A stretch of DNA of 64,000 nt from Anaerolineales bacterium (GCA_030680795.1 JAUXUL010000007.1:1-64000), one strand, 5' to 3'. Numbered from the stretch's first letter, positions 22,866 to 32,289 are shown. Notes: generated from the sequence alone by a model not told the origin. A program made the numbers and translations.

Positions 22866-25147
22866 TGCCGGACATTATTATATGTCCCTCCTGCGGAGAG
22901 AACAACCTGCCAGATCAGGAATTCTGCCAATATTGCCAGACCCGTCTCCAGCCATTGACAGGTCCGCTAAAGGGGGCAGATGCGCCCATCAAACCCGGAC
23001 AAGTCCCAACCAAGAAAAACACCGCCGAACTTGAACCGATCCTGCCGCAATGGCTAAGAGATGCGCGGGATCTAGCGCGGAAAGATGACCAGCAAGCGGC
23101 GCAGGAAAATTTGCAGCAACCGGCACAATCTCAACCTGCCTCCTCTGCAAAAGACCTGCTGGCAGGGCTGCAATCTCAAGCGGGAGACGTCAAAGAAAGT
23201 GACCTGCCAGACTGGCTTGCCAGCATTACAGGGGTCATATCAAAATCAACAAAATCTCAAACTGAATCTTCTGATTTCCGCTGGGTTGAACTGGGTGACA
23301 AGAATGATTTTGCAAAAGATGAGTCTGCTGAACTATCTTCTGATGAACCACAGCCTGATGAAAAAGATGAGGTCCGTGATTGGTTCCGCAATTTAGGCAG
23401 TTCGGAACAGACACAGCAACCTGAACAACCAGAATCAATTGAAAACTCATTCTCAGGCTCCTCTGCCAGTGACACGCCGGATTTGCTTCGCACAATAGGA
23501 GGCCAGGAAGAAACAGCCAATAGCGCAGACTCTGCTGATTATTCAGAAACAGGCCTCGGTGAGCCCCCTACGGGGATAATATCTGAATCGTTGAAAAGCA
23601 CAGAGTCTGCAACTTCAGCCAATGAACTGCCTGACTGGTTATCCAGTGATGCAACAATTCCCCCTTCGACAGCGGTAGAGGATGAACCCACCGCAATGGA
23701 GGACGTACCATTCGACGATATTGAGGATGAGTCAGAAGCCGCCGCGTTGCAGTCCCCCAGCTATACAATATTTGAAGAGAAATCCCTTGAACCTGCTCAA
23801 GAGGAGCATCCCCTGGGCTGGCTTGATACATTCCAGCCGGTCTCTGCACATCAACCTGAAACACCTATTGAGCAAGCAGACTTTACGCCTCTCGATTTTA
23901 CCGAAGATTCTCAAGTAAGCGACAACTTGGATGAACTCTTTATAGATATACCAGACGGGCTTTCGAGCGCATCGGAAGTTCCGCGTTCGTCCATTCCAAC
24001 GGCAGACACCGACTCAGAGGTAATTGCTCCCGATGATCTGCCTTCGTGGGTGGAGGCAATGCGCCCGGTAGATCATGGCATTTCGCAATTATCTTCTCAA
24101 ACTTTGGAATCTGGCGGCGCGTTGGCGGGATTGGCGGGTGTGCTTCCCGCTGCAGCGGGCTTTGCGCCGATGAGCAAACCTAACGCATATTCAATTAAAT
24201 CACAAGCCAGTGAAGAACAGCAGGCTCAAGCGGCATTGTTGGAGCAGATGCTCACGGCAGAAACCGCGCCTGTCCCAATGGCTTCATTTTCTGTGTTGAG
24301 AACTTCACGCAGATTGCGCTGGTTCCTTACCTTTACTATTTTTATAATGATAGCGATTCCGTTATTCTTGCGTACTCAAATGTTTTCACTGCCTGTGGGT
24401 ATTCCACTGGCTGTCAACGGCGCGCTGCAAGTTGCTCAATCCATTCCAGAAGACGCGCCTGTGCTGGTGGCATTTGATTACGAGCCTGCGCGCGTTGGAG
24501 AGATGGAAGCCGCCGCCGCACCCATGTTTGACCAGATGATCCTTTTACGGCATCCGCATTTGACATTTATCTCAACAAACGAAACTGGCGCAATCCTGGT
24601 CGAACGCTTCATTTCCGGACCTTTGGCTGTGCACAACTACCAAAGCGGAATCCAGTATTTGAATCTGGGTTACCTGCCCGGCGGACAAATAGGCATCCGC
24701 GCTTTTGCGCAGAACCCGCAGATCACCGCCCCGTTTGATATGTCTTTTTCTGCTGCATGGGACTCTGCTCCATTGGAAGGGGTCAACTCCCTTTCTCAGT
24801 TTGCGGCCTTGATCGTTGTGACCGATAATGCCGATGCCGCCCGCACATGGATCGAGCAGACTGAATCTGCGCGCGGTGGTATTCCATTTGTTGTCATTTC
24901 CAGCGCACAGGCCGCGCCGATGATCCAGCCGTATTATGAATCACAGCAGATCAGCGGACTGGTATCAGGCTTATATGGCGGCGCTCTGTTTGAACAATAC
25001 AACGCCGGGCGTCCTGGCACTGCACGCTCCTATTGGGATGCCTTCAGTCTCGGCATGTTGCTTGCCATGGCGTTGGTGCTTGGCGGCGGTTTATGGAATT
25101 TTTCTCTCGGTCTGCGTGACCGTGCGGCTGCATGGGAGGCACAATAA
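22865..25147 (+). CDS. Zinc-ribbon protein with long acidic disordered region and C-terminal membrane domain
   Basis: This 760-residue protein starts with a zinc ribbon (CPSCGENNLPDQEFCQYC). About 430 residues of Glu/Ser/Gln-rich, low-complexity sequence follow. Within it a short motif recurs: LPQWL, LPDWLAS, LPDWLSS, LPSWVEA, plus DWFRNLG and LGWLDTF. A membrane helix follows (RWFLTFTIFIMIAIPLFLRT), then an extracytoplasmic domain and a last helix near the C-terminus (LGMLLAMALVLGGGLWNFSL). The cytoplasmic tail may recruit partners through the repeated motif. A ccccctacgggg palindrome at 23564-23575 encodes EPPTG in frame. No function is known. Confidence 0.75.
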   Translation: MPDIIICPSCGENNLPDQEFCQYCQTRLQPLTGPLKGADAPIKPGQVPTKKNTAELEPILPQWLRDARDLARKDDQQAAQENLQQPAQSQPASSAKDLLAGLQSQAGDVKESDLPDWLASITGVISKSTKSQTESSDFRWVELGDKNDFAKDESAELSSDEPQPDEKDEVRDWFRNLGSSEQTQQPEQPESIENSFSGSSASDTPDLLRTIGGQEETANSADSADYSETGLGEPPTGIISESLKSTESATSANELPDWLSSDATIPPSTAVEDEPTAMEDVPFDDIEDESEAAALQSPSYTIFEEKSLEPAQEEHPLGWLDTFQPVSAHQPETPIEQADFTPLDFTEDSQVSDNLDELFIDIPDGLSSASEVPRSSIPTADTDSEVIAPDDLPSWVEAMRPVDHGISQLSSQTLESGGALAGLAGVLPAAAGFAPMSKPNAYSIKSQASEEQQAQAALLEQMLTAETAPVPMASFSVLRTSRRLRWFLTFTIFIMIAIPLFLRTQMFSLPVGIPLAVNGALQVAQSIPEDAPVLVAFDYEPARVGEMEAAAAPMFDQMILLRHPHLTFISTNETGAILVERFISGPLAVHNYQSGIQYLNLGYLPGGQIGIRAFAQNPQITAPFDMSFSAAWDSAPLEGVNSLSQFAALIVVTDNADAARTWIEQTESARGGIPFVVISSAQAAPMIQPYYESQQISGLVSGLYGGALFEQYNAGRPGTARSYWDAFSLGMLLAMALVLGGGLWNFSLGLRDRAAAWEAQ

Positions 25148-25148
25148 C

Positions 25149-25829
25149 ATGGTGATCTCTCTTGATTTGATCACCAGCGTCATAAGCTTTTTATTCACAC
25201 TCCTCATTCTAAGTTATTTGATCGGGGATAATCCGCTCTTTCGTATTGCAGTTTATATCTTCGTGGGTGTTTCCTCGGGATATGTTGCCGCAGTTGCATG
25301 GTGGCAGGTGATTATGCCGCGTCTCATTTATCCACTGGTGTATGGCTCCGTTCTTGAAAGATCCTTTATAGCCATCCCTTTGCTTGGCGCGCTATTGATC
25401 TTAATGAAAATATTTCCGCGTTGGGCTGGGTTGGCGCGCATCGCAATGGCTTTCTTGGTGGGTGCGGGCGCGGCGGTGATCATCGCCGGCGCATTGATCG
25501 GGACTCTCATTCCGCAGATTTCAGCGACTATCAACGCCTTTGACGTGAACTCCGCGAGCGTGCGTAACATCAGCGTTGTGGAGGTGATTTTTAACGGCGC
25601 TTTCATCCTGGCAGGTACGGTTTTTACACTTATATATTTTCATTTTGGCGCCAGCCCAAAAGCGGATGGTTCCATGCGCCGCCTGGGGTTGATCGAAACC
25701 TCCGCCTGGGTCGGGCGTATCTTCATCGGCATTACGCTTGGTACGATCTTTGCAGGTGTGTTTGCCGCTGCCCTGACTGCGCTGATCGAACGCATTTCAG
25801 CGCTGATTAACTTCTTTGGGAATTTTTAG
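25149..25829 (+). CDS. Polytopic membrane protein
   Basis: The true start is the ATG at 25149 (MVISLDLITSV), one base after the previous stop. The same frame is open further upstream inside the previous gene, but that part is a shadow. The 226-residue product has six or seven hydrophobic segments, with VGVSSGYVAAVAWWQVIMPR and FLVGAGAAVIIAGALIGTLI among them. No known motif is visible. It is the third membrane component of the operon. Confidence 0.72.
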   Translation: MVISLDLITSVISFLFTLLILSYLIGDNPLFRIAVYIFVGVSSGYVAAVAWWQVIMPRLIYPLVYGSVLERSFIAIPLLGALLILMKIFPRWAGLARIAMAFLVGAGAAVIIAGALIGTLIPQISATINAFDVNSASVRNISVVEVIFNGAFILAGTVFTLIYFHFGASPKADGSMRRLGLIETSAWVGRIFIGITLGTIFAGVFAAALTALIERISALINFFGNF

Positions 25830-25834
25830 TCATT

Positions 25835-27592
25835 ATGCCATCCTCATTGGTTGACGGTAACTCTCTGCTTGCAATAGAAGTCGGCGCGGCGAACACACGC
25901 GCGGTGATGTTTGACGTTATCGAAGGTGAATATCGTTTCGTGGCTTCCGGCACTGCGCCTACCACTGCCGAAGCACCCTTTAAAGATGTTGGCGAGGGCG
26001 TCCGCAATGCCATAATAAATTTACAAAAGGTTTTGGGGAACACCCTGCTGGATGAATCACGCGAGTTGATTATACCGAGTCAACCCAATGGTTCCGGGGT
26101 GGATGCGTGCGTTGTCACCCTTTCTGCAGGACCGGTTGTTAAAACAGTCATTGTCGGTTTGTTAAAAGATGTGTCACTTGATAGTGCGCGCCGCTTGACA
26201 GAATCCACGTATACACGTATTGTGGATAGGATTGGGTTGAATGATCGGCGTAGATCCGATCAACAAATAGACAGCCTCCTGCGTTTGCGTCCTGATCTTG
26301 TTGTCATTACCGGCGGCACAGACGGCGGCGCATCACGCTCCATACAAAAATTACTTGAGCCGCTCGGCCTGGCCTGTTTCCTGCTGCCGGAAGAAAAACG
26401 TCCCGCCATATTATTTGCAGGCAACGAAAAATTGGAAGAGAAAGTAAAAAACCTGGTGGGTTCTCTTGCAGAATCCCTGCATTTCAGCCCGAACGTGCGT
26501 CCATCGCTTGAAACAGAAGATATTGACCCCGCAGAGCGGGAACTGGCGCGCATGTTCATCAACATCCGCAAACGGCAGATCAAAGGAGTGGATATGCTGG
26601 ATTTGTGGTCTGCTGGCCACATCCTGCCGACTGCCTATGCCACCGGGCGCATGGTGCGCTTCCTTGCAAAAGTATATGGCTCCAAAAAAGGCATCTTAAG
26701 CCTTGATCTTGGCGCCTCCGCCGCGATCATTTCTGCAGGCTTCAATGGTAAATCCACATTGAGCGTCTATCCACAATTTGGCTTGGGCGAGAATCTAGCA
26801 CGCCTGCAATACTACACAACACTTGAAGACATTCTGCGCTGGTCATCCCTTGATATTTCAGCGGGCGTACTGCGTGATTATCTTTATCAAAAATCATTGT
26901 ATCCAGCCGCCATTGCCGCCACGAAGGAAGACCTCGCCATCTCTGAAGCAGTTTCGAGACAGTCCTTATACCTTGCAATGCAATCTGCTCGCCGTGACTT
27001 TCCAAAAAATATCACAACGATCGAGCCGATTCTGACTCCCCGATTTGAACTCATCCTGGCAGGAGGCGCCGCATTAAGCGACGCTTCGCGCCCCGGCCAT
27101 AGCCTGCTTCTGCTCCTGGACTCTATCCAGCCTGTGGGTGTGACCACCGTCATCCTCGATCAAAACAACCTGCTTCCATTGCTGGGAGCGTCCGCCTCAC
27201 AGAACAATATCCTGCCTGTGCAGGTGTTTGAGTCTGACGCGTTCCTTAGCATGGGTACGGTGATTTCCCCGGTTGTCGCCGCGAGTTATGGCACGGTCAT
27301 TCTGCGTGCAAAATTAAATTATGAGAACGGCGCCGAAGCGCGTATGGAATTGAAATACGGAAGCATTGAAACCCTGCCCTTATCCAGCGGGGAGGTCGGC
27401 CAACTGAGCATTCAGGGTTTGCGCGGTGCAGATGTCGGTTTTGGACCCGGGGGCAGCGTCACGATCCCAGTCAGCGGCGGGGTATTAGGCGTGGTATTCG
27501 ATGGACGCGGACGTCCCCTCGATCTTCCATCCGATGCTGTGCGACGGCGTGAACTCATCAAAAAATGGAATTCGACCCTCGCAGGTGAGTAG
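25835..27592 (+). CDS. GlmL/MutL-like ASKHA ATPase of unknown partner
   Basis: This 585-residue protein has two actin-like (ASKHA) phosphate loops: LLAIEVGAANTRAVMFDVI near the start and ILSLDLGASAAIISAG in the middle. LVVITGGTDGG and LILAGGAALSD follow each half. This is the layout of GlmL/MutL, described as the reactivase-like partner of B12-dependent glutamate mutase. No mutase genes (glmE/glmS) occur in the window. Here it is embedded in a membrane operon, so it may act on another partner or drive assembly of the envelope complex. It abuts the next gene with no gap. Confidence 0.78.
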   Translation: MPSSLVDGNSLLAIEVGAANTRAVMFDVIEGEYRFVASGTAPTTAEAPFKDVGEGVRNAIINLQKVLGNTLLDESRELIIPSQPNGSGVDACVVTLSAGPVVKTVIVGLLKDVSLDSARRLTESTYTRIVDRIGLNDRRRSDQQIDSLLRLRPDLVVITGGTDGGASRSIQKLLEPLGLACFLLPEEKRPAILFAGNEKLEEKVKNLVGSLAESLHFSPNVRPSLETEDIDPAERELARMFINIRKRQIKGVDMLDLWSAGHILPTAYATGRMVRFLAKVYGSKKGILSLDLGASAAIISAGFNGKSTLSVYPQFGLGENLARLQYYTTLEDILRWSSLDISAGVLRDYLYQKSLYPAAIAATKEDLAISEAVSRQSLYLAMQSARRDFPKNITTIEPILTPRFELILAGGAALSDASRPGHSLLLLLDSIQPVGVTTVILDQNNLLPLLGASASQNNILPVQVFESDAFLSMGTVISPVVAASYGTVILRAKLNYENGAEARMELKYGSIETLPLSSGEVGQLSIQGLRGADVGFGPGGSVTIPVSGGVLGVVFDGRGRPLDLPSDAVRRRELIKKWNSTLAGE

Positions 27593-28651
27593 ATGATGCA
27601 GGCACCCGTCATTCATGTTATTGGTCTTACCACCATAGTGCGGGAACGGTTGCTGCCTGTCTCTGGAACAGTGCTTGCACGCCTTAATCAAAAGGTCAGC
27701 CCGATGGATGTGATCGCTGAGACAAGGTGGGCGCGTGAACACCTGCTTTTGGATGTGGCGCGCCTCCTGCGGGTGACTCCCAATCTTGCAGACCGCCTCG
27801 TCAAATGCAATGTGGGTGATCGTATTGCCGCAAACTCGGAGCTCGCTGTTGGCAAAGGGCTTTTCCCGCACAGAGTTCGCGCAGTGCGTGAAGGACGCGT
27901 GGTCGCTGTCGGCGGGGGTCAAGTTCTAATGGAAGTTGGTGAGACGAAAATGGAGTTGAGGGCGGGTATCCCCGGTACGGTGGTGCAGATCCTGCCAAAT
28001 CGTGGGGTGGTGATCCAAACTGCCGGGGCATTAATTCAAGGTGTATGGGGCAATGGAAGAATTGCTTCAGGATCGTTGGTGAACCTTGCTGAAAAGCCGG
28101 AAGGTATCCTGACGGGCGGGCGGTTGGATGTCAGTCTGCGTGGTTCCATCATTCTGGCTGGCATTGTGAATGATGCGGAGACTTTGCAAGCCGCCGCTGA
28201 ATTACCTGTGCGCGGACTGATCCTTTCAAGTATTTCTCCGTCTCTTATCCGGAAAGCGCGGGAGATGCGTTATCCCATCATGGTGACCGATGGTTTTGGT
28301 CCCATGCCGATGAACTCTGCGGCATATAAATTGCTAAGCACGAACGCCAGGCGTGATGTAACCGTGAATGCGGAGATCTATGACCGTTTTAGCGGCGCGA
28401 GGCCAGAAGTGATCATCCCGCTTCCCATTTCAGAATATCCGCCTGCTCCGCGCGAAGTGGAAACCTTTGCGCCCGGTTTGCAAGTGCGAATGCGCCGCCC
28501 GCCTGCCATGGGAAAGATCGGTTCGCTTGTTGTCATCAAACCCGGGTTAACCACACTGCCCAGTGGATTGCGCGCACGCGCCGCTGAAGTAAAACTGGAA
28601 AACGATGAGACGGTGATTGTGCCTCTCGTAAACCTTGAAGTTATGGGATAA
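27593..28651 (+). CDS. Conserved operon protein with barrel-like domain
   Basis: This 352-residue soluble protein contains a beta-rich part (LFPHRVRAVREGRVVAVGGG, GIPGTVVQILPNRGVVIQTA) that resembles a barrel-sandwich or SH3-like fold. A Rossmann-like segment follows (GRLDVSLRGSIILAGIVNDA, GLILSSISPSLIRKAREMRY). The C-terminus returns to beta structure (KLENDETVIVPLVNLEVMG). I cannot name the family. It follows the GlmL-like gene immediately (TAGATG), suggesting a joint function. Confidence 0.68.
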   Translation: MMQAPVIHVIGLTTIVRERLLPVSGTVLARLNQKVSPMDVIAETRWAREHLLLDVARLLRVTPNLADRLVKCNVGDRIAANSELAVGKGLFPHRVRAVREGRVVAVGGGQVLMEVGETKMELRAGIPGTVVQILPNRGVVIQTAGALIQGVWGNGRIASGSLVNLAEKPEGILTGGRLDVSLRGSIILAGIVNDAETLQAAAELPVRGLILSSISPSLIRKAREMRYPIMVTDGFGPMPMNSAAYKLLSTNARRDVTVNAEIYDRFSGARPEVIIPLPISEYPPAPREVETFAPGLQVRMRRPPAMGKIGSLVVIKPGLTTLPSGLRARAAEVKLENDETVIVPLVNLEVMG

Positions 28652-28718
28652 TATCGAAGTTATTGCGAAGATAATTTGTATAAGTTTGGCGCCGAAAAAA
28701 TAATCAGGAGAGTGATCC

Positions 28719-29279
28719 ATGTCTTTCGATGAAACCAATTACGATGATCTTAATGAAGATACGCTTCCGGAAGAATCAAACAACAATCGCACCTTTCTGG
28801 TTGCTGTAGGTATTCTGGGCGGGATCATATTGATCTCGGTTGCATGTCTCGTGGGAGTATATTTGTTCGGTTCAAACGGCCGTAGCACTGCACAACAGGC
28901 AGAAGCTGCCAATGCCACCCTGACAGCCCAGGCGGCCAATAACTTTATCAACGATGCCTTGACTGCCACTTTCCAGGCTTCCATTTTGCCCACAACCACA
29001 ACCACGCCTGAGCCGACTTCAGTGGTAAATCTTGCCACGACCACGCTTGACCCTGGCCTTACTCCTGATGGCACATCCGCCGCGGCTACTGCCACTGTTG
29101 GCGCGGCCTTGACCCAGGCCGCAATTGCTCAACTGACCATTGTTCCAACCACAACAGCGTTACCCAATACCGGCTTTTTGGATGACTACGGTGTGCCGGG
29201 ACTTGTAGTTATGGCGCTGGCCTTTGTGATTGTGATCCTGCTGTCGCGCAAGTTACGCAATGCGTCGGTGATCAAGTAA
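28719..29279 (+). CDS. Surface protein with LPNTG tail
   Basis: This 186-residue protein has a cytoplasmic acidic N-terminus and a first membrane helix (FLVAVGILGGIILISVACLV). A Thr/Ala-rich extracytoplasmic region with TTTTTPEPTS follows. It ends with LPNTG, then a hydrophobic helix (VPGLVVMALAFVIVILL) and basic SRKLR. That tail is a sortase signal by pattern. It starts 67 bases after the operon's previous gene, with RBS caggag, and is followed by a terminator. No sortase gene is in the window. It could instead be a double-anchored protein. Confidence 0.7.
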   Translation: MSFDETNYDDLNEDTLPEESNNNRTFLVAVGILGGIILISVACLVGVYLFGSNGRSTAQQAEAANATLTAQAANNFINDALTATFQASILPTTTTTPEPTSVVNLATTTLDPGLTPDGTSAAATATVGAALTQAAIAQLTIVPTTTALPNTGFLDDYGVPGLVVMALAFVIVILLSRKLRNASVIK

Positions 29280-29303
29280 TATGTTCGATCCAATTTAAAT
29301 TTG

Positions 29304-29337
29304 ATGGGACAGTATTTCTCTGCTGTCCCATTTTTAC
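29304..29337 (+). terminator. Intrinsic terminator of the membrane operon
   Basis: Arms atgggacag and ctgtcccat flank a 10-base loop and are followed by tttttac. Confidence 0.85.
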
Positions 29338-29342
29338 TTTCG

Positions 29343-30806
29343 CTAGACCACGCTCTCAGCCACTGTTTTTCCAAAACTCAACAATGATTTAACCATTTCC
29401 TGTGTGCGGCCTTCCACATACACACGCAGGACGGGTTCCGTTCCTGATGGGCGGATCAACAGCCACGAATCATCCGTCATAATGTACTTCACGCCATCGC
29501 GTTGGCTGATCTGCTCCACTTTTTGCCCGCCGATCTCCCCCGGCGCTTTTTGGGTGAGGAACTCTGTCATCTCCGCTTTGGCAACCGGGCGGCTGAGGCG
29601 CAAATCCACGCGCTCATAGAGGGCAGGACCAACATCTGCCAGCAGGTCAGCCACCATTTCAAAGAGGGATTTCTTTGACTCAGCGACCATCTCAACCAGC
29701 AGCAGCCCCATCATGGGACCATCACCTTCGGGAATATGTCCCTTGAATGAAATGCCGCCTGATTCCTCGCCGCCGATCAAAACATCCTCCTTCATCATAT
29801 GATCGGCAATGTGATTAAAGCCGACGGGTGTTTCATATAATTTCAAGCCGTAGCGTTTTGCAAGGCGGTCGATCATGCGCGTGGTGGAGACCGTCCGTAC
29901 CACTGCGCCGCTCATGCCGCGTTTTTCAACCAGGTACTTCAGTGAGAGCGCCATGATCTTGTGGGGGTCGACAAAATTGCCGCGCTCATCCATCGCGCCG
30001 ATGCGGTCTGCATCGCCGTCTGTCGCAACGCCGAAATTACCAACCCCGGAACTTACTGCACTTGCGAGCGGGCCGAGATATTTGGCAATCGGCTCGGGAT
30101 GCACACCGCCGAAGCCGGGATTCATTTCGCCGCGAATTTCCGCAATCTCACAGCCTGTCCCTTGCAAAAAGGATTTGATCACGCCGCGCCCCGAACCATA
30201 CATGGCATCCACGACAAAGCGCTGCGGGGTATCTGCAATAATATCTGTGTTGATCAATTTCCGCAGGTGGTCGAAATAGGCCGGCAATGGATTAAACTTT
30301 TGGATCAGCCCTGCTTCGCGCGCCTTATTAAAATCCATCAAGTTGGGACCGCGCGCCTGTTCTTCATTGTCATTGATATACACTTCCACACGGCGGCATT
30401 GCTCGGGGAGAGCCGAGCCGCCAAACGCACCCTTCAACTTCACGCCGTTATAACGCGGTGCGTTATGCGAAGCAGTGATCATCACGCCTGCAATGGCATG
30501 ATTGTTCTTCACGGCATAGGAAATGGCTGGGGTTGGCGAATCAGATTGTGCCAGCAAAACTGTGAATCCGTTTGCCGCAAGCACACGTGCCACCTCTCCT
30601 GCAAAACGGTCGGAGAGAAAACGTGTGTCGTAACCAACAATGATCTTTTTTGGGTCTGCTTCTGTAGATTTATCCGACGGGGAGGCATCCCAATGATCCG
30701 AAGCCACTGCATCTGCAATGGCTTGCGAGACCATGCGTAAGTTGCCGAATGTAAAACTATCCGAGATGACGGCGCGCCAGCCGTCTGTGCCGAAGTGAAT
30801 GGGCAT
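29343..30806 (-). CDS. Phosphoglucomutase/phosphomannomutase family protein
   Basis: This 487-residue enzyme has the four hallmarks of alpha-D-phosphohexomutases: the catalytic serine loop TASHNAPRYNG (Ser113), the metal loop DGDADR, the sugar loop GGEESGG and the phosphate loop RPSGTEP. It interconverts hexose 1- and 6-phosphates. The loop GGEESGG favours glucose/mannose over glucosamine, but the substrate cannot be fixed. An acidic insertion near residues 40-52 (DASPSDKSTEADP) is unusual and may be repeat-derived. It may feed GlgC. Confidence 0.9.
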   Translation of the reverse strand: MPIHFGTDGWRAVISDSFTFGNLRMVSQAIADAVASDHWDASPSDKSTEADPKKIIVGYDTRFLSDRFAGEVARVLAANGFTVLLAQSDSPTPAISYAVKNNHAIAGVMITASHNAPRYNGVKLKGAFGGSALPEQCRRVEVYINDNEEQARGPNLMDFNKAREAGLIQKFNPLPAYFDHLRKLINTDIIADTPQRFVVDAMYGSGRGVIKSFLQGTGCEIAEIRGEMNPGFGGVHPEPIAKYLGPLASAVSSGVGNFGVATDGDADRIGAMDERGNFVDPHKIMALSLKYLVEKRGMSGAVVRTVSTTRMIDRLAKRYGLKLYETPVGFNHIADHMMKEDVLIGGEESGGISFKGHIPEGDGPMMGLLLVEMVAESKKSLFEMVADLLADVGPALYERVDLRLSRPVAKAEMTEFLTQKAPGEIGGQKVEQISQRDGVKYIMTDDSWLLIRPSGTEPVLRVYVEGRTQEMVKSLLSFGKTVAESVV

Positions 30807-30834
30807 TTATTTTCCTTTTTTATTTGCATTTGGA

Positions 30835-30907
30835 GCGTGGACTTCAGTCCGCTTATTTTTAGAAAATTTCGGACTGACGTTTCGACAGGCTCAACACAGG
30901 CGTCCAC
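30835..30907. repeat. Imperfect palindromic repeat
   Basis: The outer arms gtggac/gtccac and inner arms tcagtccg/cggactga bracket an AT-rich centre. The right half includes tttcgacaggctcaac, a motif of the dispersed repeats seen elsewhere in the window. It lies between two minus-strand genes. Confidence 0.55.
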
Positions 30908-30925
30908 ATTCCGGGATTGTGCGAA

Positions 30926-32203
30926 TTATGGGACAGGTGTAACGCCAAAAGCCGGTGTGGATGATGCCTCGAAATTTGGTGCGGGAGTCGCATAGGATAT
31001 GACAGATTCCAATAGCCAGCCTTCGATCTTCTGCCCGTTGCGCGAGGCAAACACATGGATCCAGGTCACTCCGTTCACTACCTGGAATTCCGAATAGGTT
31101 TCCACGATGGTACCATTGAGCAGGGTCAATATTAATTTTCCATCGGCTGTTTGTCTTAAGTTTGCGCCGCCGCCTTCGCTTGCAGATACCATTCCATAAA
31201 TTGGAGTCGCTTGGAGGGTGAGGGTCACGGTCGCTGTTTCAGCGGGAGGCAGGGTCACATCCAGTGTCACCGGCACAGGGCTGGGTGTTTCTGCTGTCGA
31301 GGTACGCGCAGCGGGAATGCTCGCAGGGTCGGGACTGATTGGAGTTGTTAGCGGCAGGCTCGGGATAGAGGAAGGAAGCGTGGATGATACCATGTCCGCT
31401 TCAACCGCCGAAGGGAGGCCTGATCCCATCAAAACAAACAGAATCCCAGCGAAGAGCAGGAGTGCGATTCCGCTAAAAACCATTCCGCCAGGCGAAGGGC
31501 GGAGTCGTAAAAGGTACAGTGTGATCAGGCCGAGCGCGCTTGCCAGCGCAAAATGCGCAACGAAGACGAGCAGGCCCTGAGGCCAAACGCCTTCCAAACC
31601 AGAGCCGAGCCCGAAAGCGCCCGCGCTGATCGGCAAATAAAAAACGTAGGCAACCAGGATGCTGGGCAGGAAGGGTTTATTTTCTGAATGTGCGAAGGAT
31701 GCCACCAGTGTGGCCGCGCCAATGGCCAGCACCACCAAAGCGGGAATCCATAAACGCGAGTGGATGAAAACGTTGGGAAGCGTCATCGGCATGAAGAGGC
31801 GCGCGGCAAAACCTGCCAGCAACCCGCCCATGAAAACAAGCGCGCCGCTGATCAGCAAAGCCATCAGCATTTCAAAAAGAAAGCGCGGAGAACCCGTCAG
31901 AATGGCAAGCAGAAGGCCCACCCAGGGAGTCATCAACGGCGCGACGAGAATGCCGAGCAATAGTACGGTTTGCGAATCAAGCAAAAAGCCAAGCCCGAGG
32001 ATCGCGCCGCAGACAAGTGAAAAGACAAACAGTTCAAAGGACGGATAGGCGCGCCGTGAAAGATCAGAGATGAGGGTTGCCTGTCCCTCTGCATCAGTGG
32101 GGATGGAGGAACGGCGTGTGGCGCGCCTGCGGCGATTGCGAACATTCTCGCGCGGCGGAGAAGGCGGTTCCGTTGGAATGATCGGGTCTTCGGACAGGGA
32201 CAT
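30926..32203 (-). CDS. DUF389-like membrane protein fused to an SH3-like domain
   Basis: I start at the ATG at 32203 (MSLSEDPIIPTEPPSP). The 425-residue product has a basic cytoplasmic N-terminus (NRRRRATRRSS), then about seven membrane helices with the DUF389-like LLLGILVAPLMTPWVGLLLA. A Thr/Pro/Ser-rich linker follows. The C-terminal domain (TPIYGMVSASEGGGANLRQT, VVNGVTWIHVFASRNGQKIE) is a bacterial SH3-like fold exposed outside. SH3b domains often bind cell-wall or surface polymers. The combination is uncommon. The substrate is unknown. Confidence 0.72.
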   Translation of the reverse strand: MSLSEDPIIPTEPPSPPRENVRNRRRRATRRSSIPTDAEGQATLISDLSRRAYPSFELFVFSLVCGAILGLGFLLDSQTVLLLGILVAPLMTPWVGLLLAILTGSPRFLFEMLMALLISGALVFMGGLLAGFAARLFMPMTLPNVFIHSRLWIPALVVLAIGAATLVASFAHSENKPFLPSILVAYVFYLPISAGAFGLGSGLEGVWPQGLLVFVAHFALASALGLITLYLLRLRPSPGGMVFSGIALLLFAGILFVLMGSGLPSAVEADMVSSTLPSSIPSLPLTTPISPDPASIPAARTSTAETPSPVPVTLDVTLPPAETATVTLTLQATPIYGMVSASEGGGANLRQTADGKLILTLLNGTIVETYSEFQVVNGVTWIHVFASRNGQKIEGWLLESVISYATPAPNFEASSTPAFGVTPVP

Positions 32204-32259
32204 GCTTTCAATTATACAAGGGATGAAGGAATAAAGGGGAGTATATGGCCTGGACAAAC

Positions 32260-32289
32260 TTAACGTTAATAAGAGGACACTGCTATAAT
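32260..32289 (+). promoter_or_regulatory. Promoter of the R3H-AAA ATPase gene
   Basis: TTAACG, 18 bases, then TATAAT preceded by TGC (extended -10). It lies 39 bases before the ATG. Confidence 0.6.
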
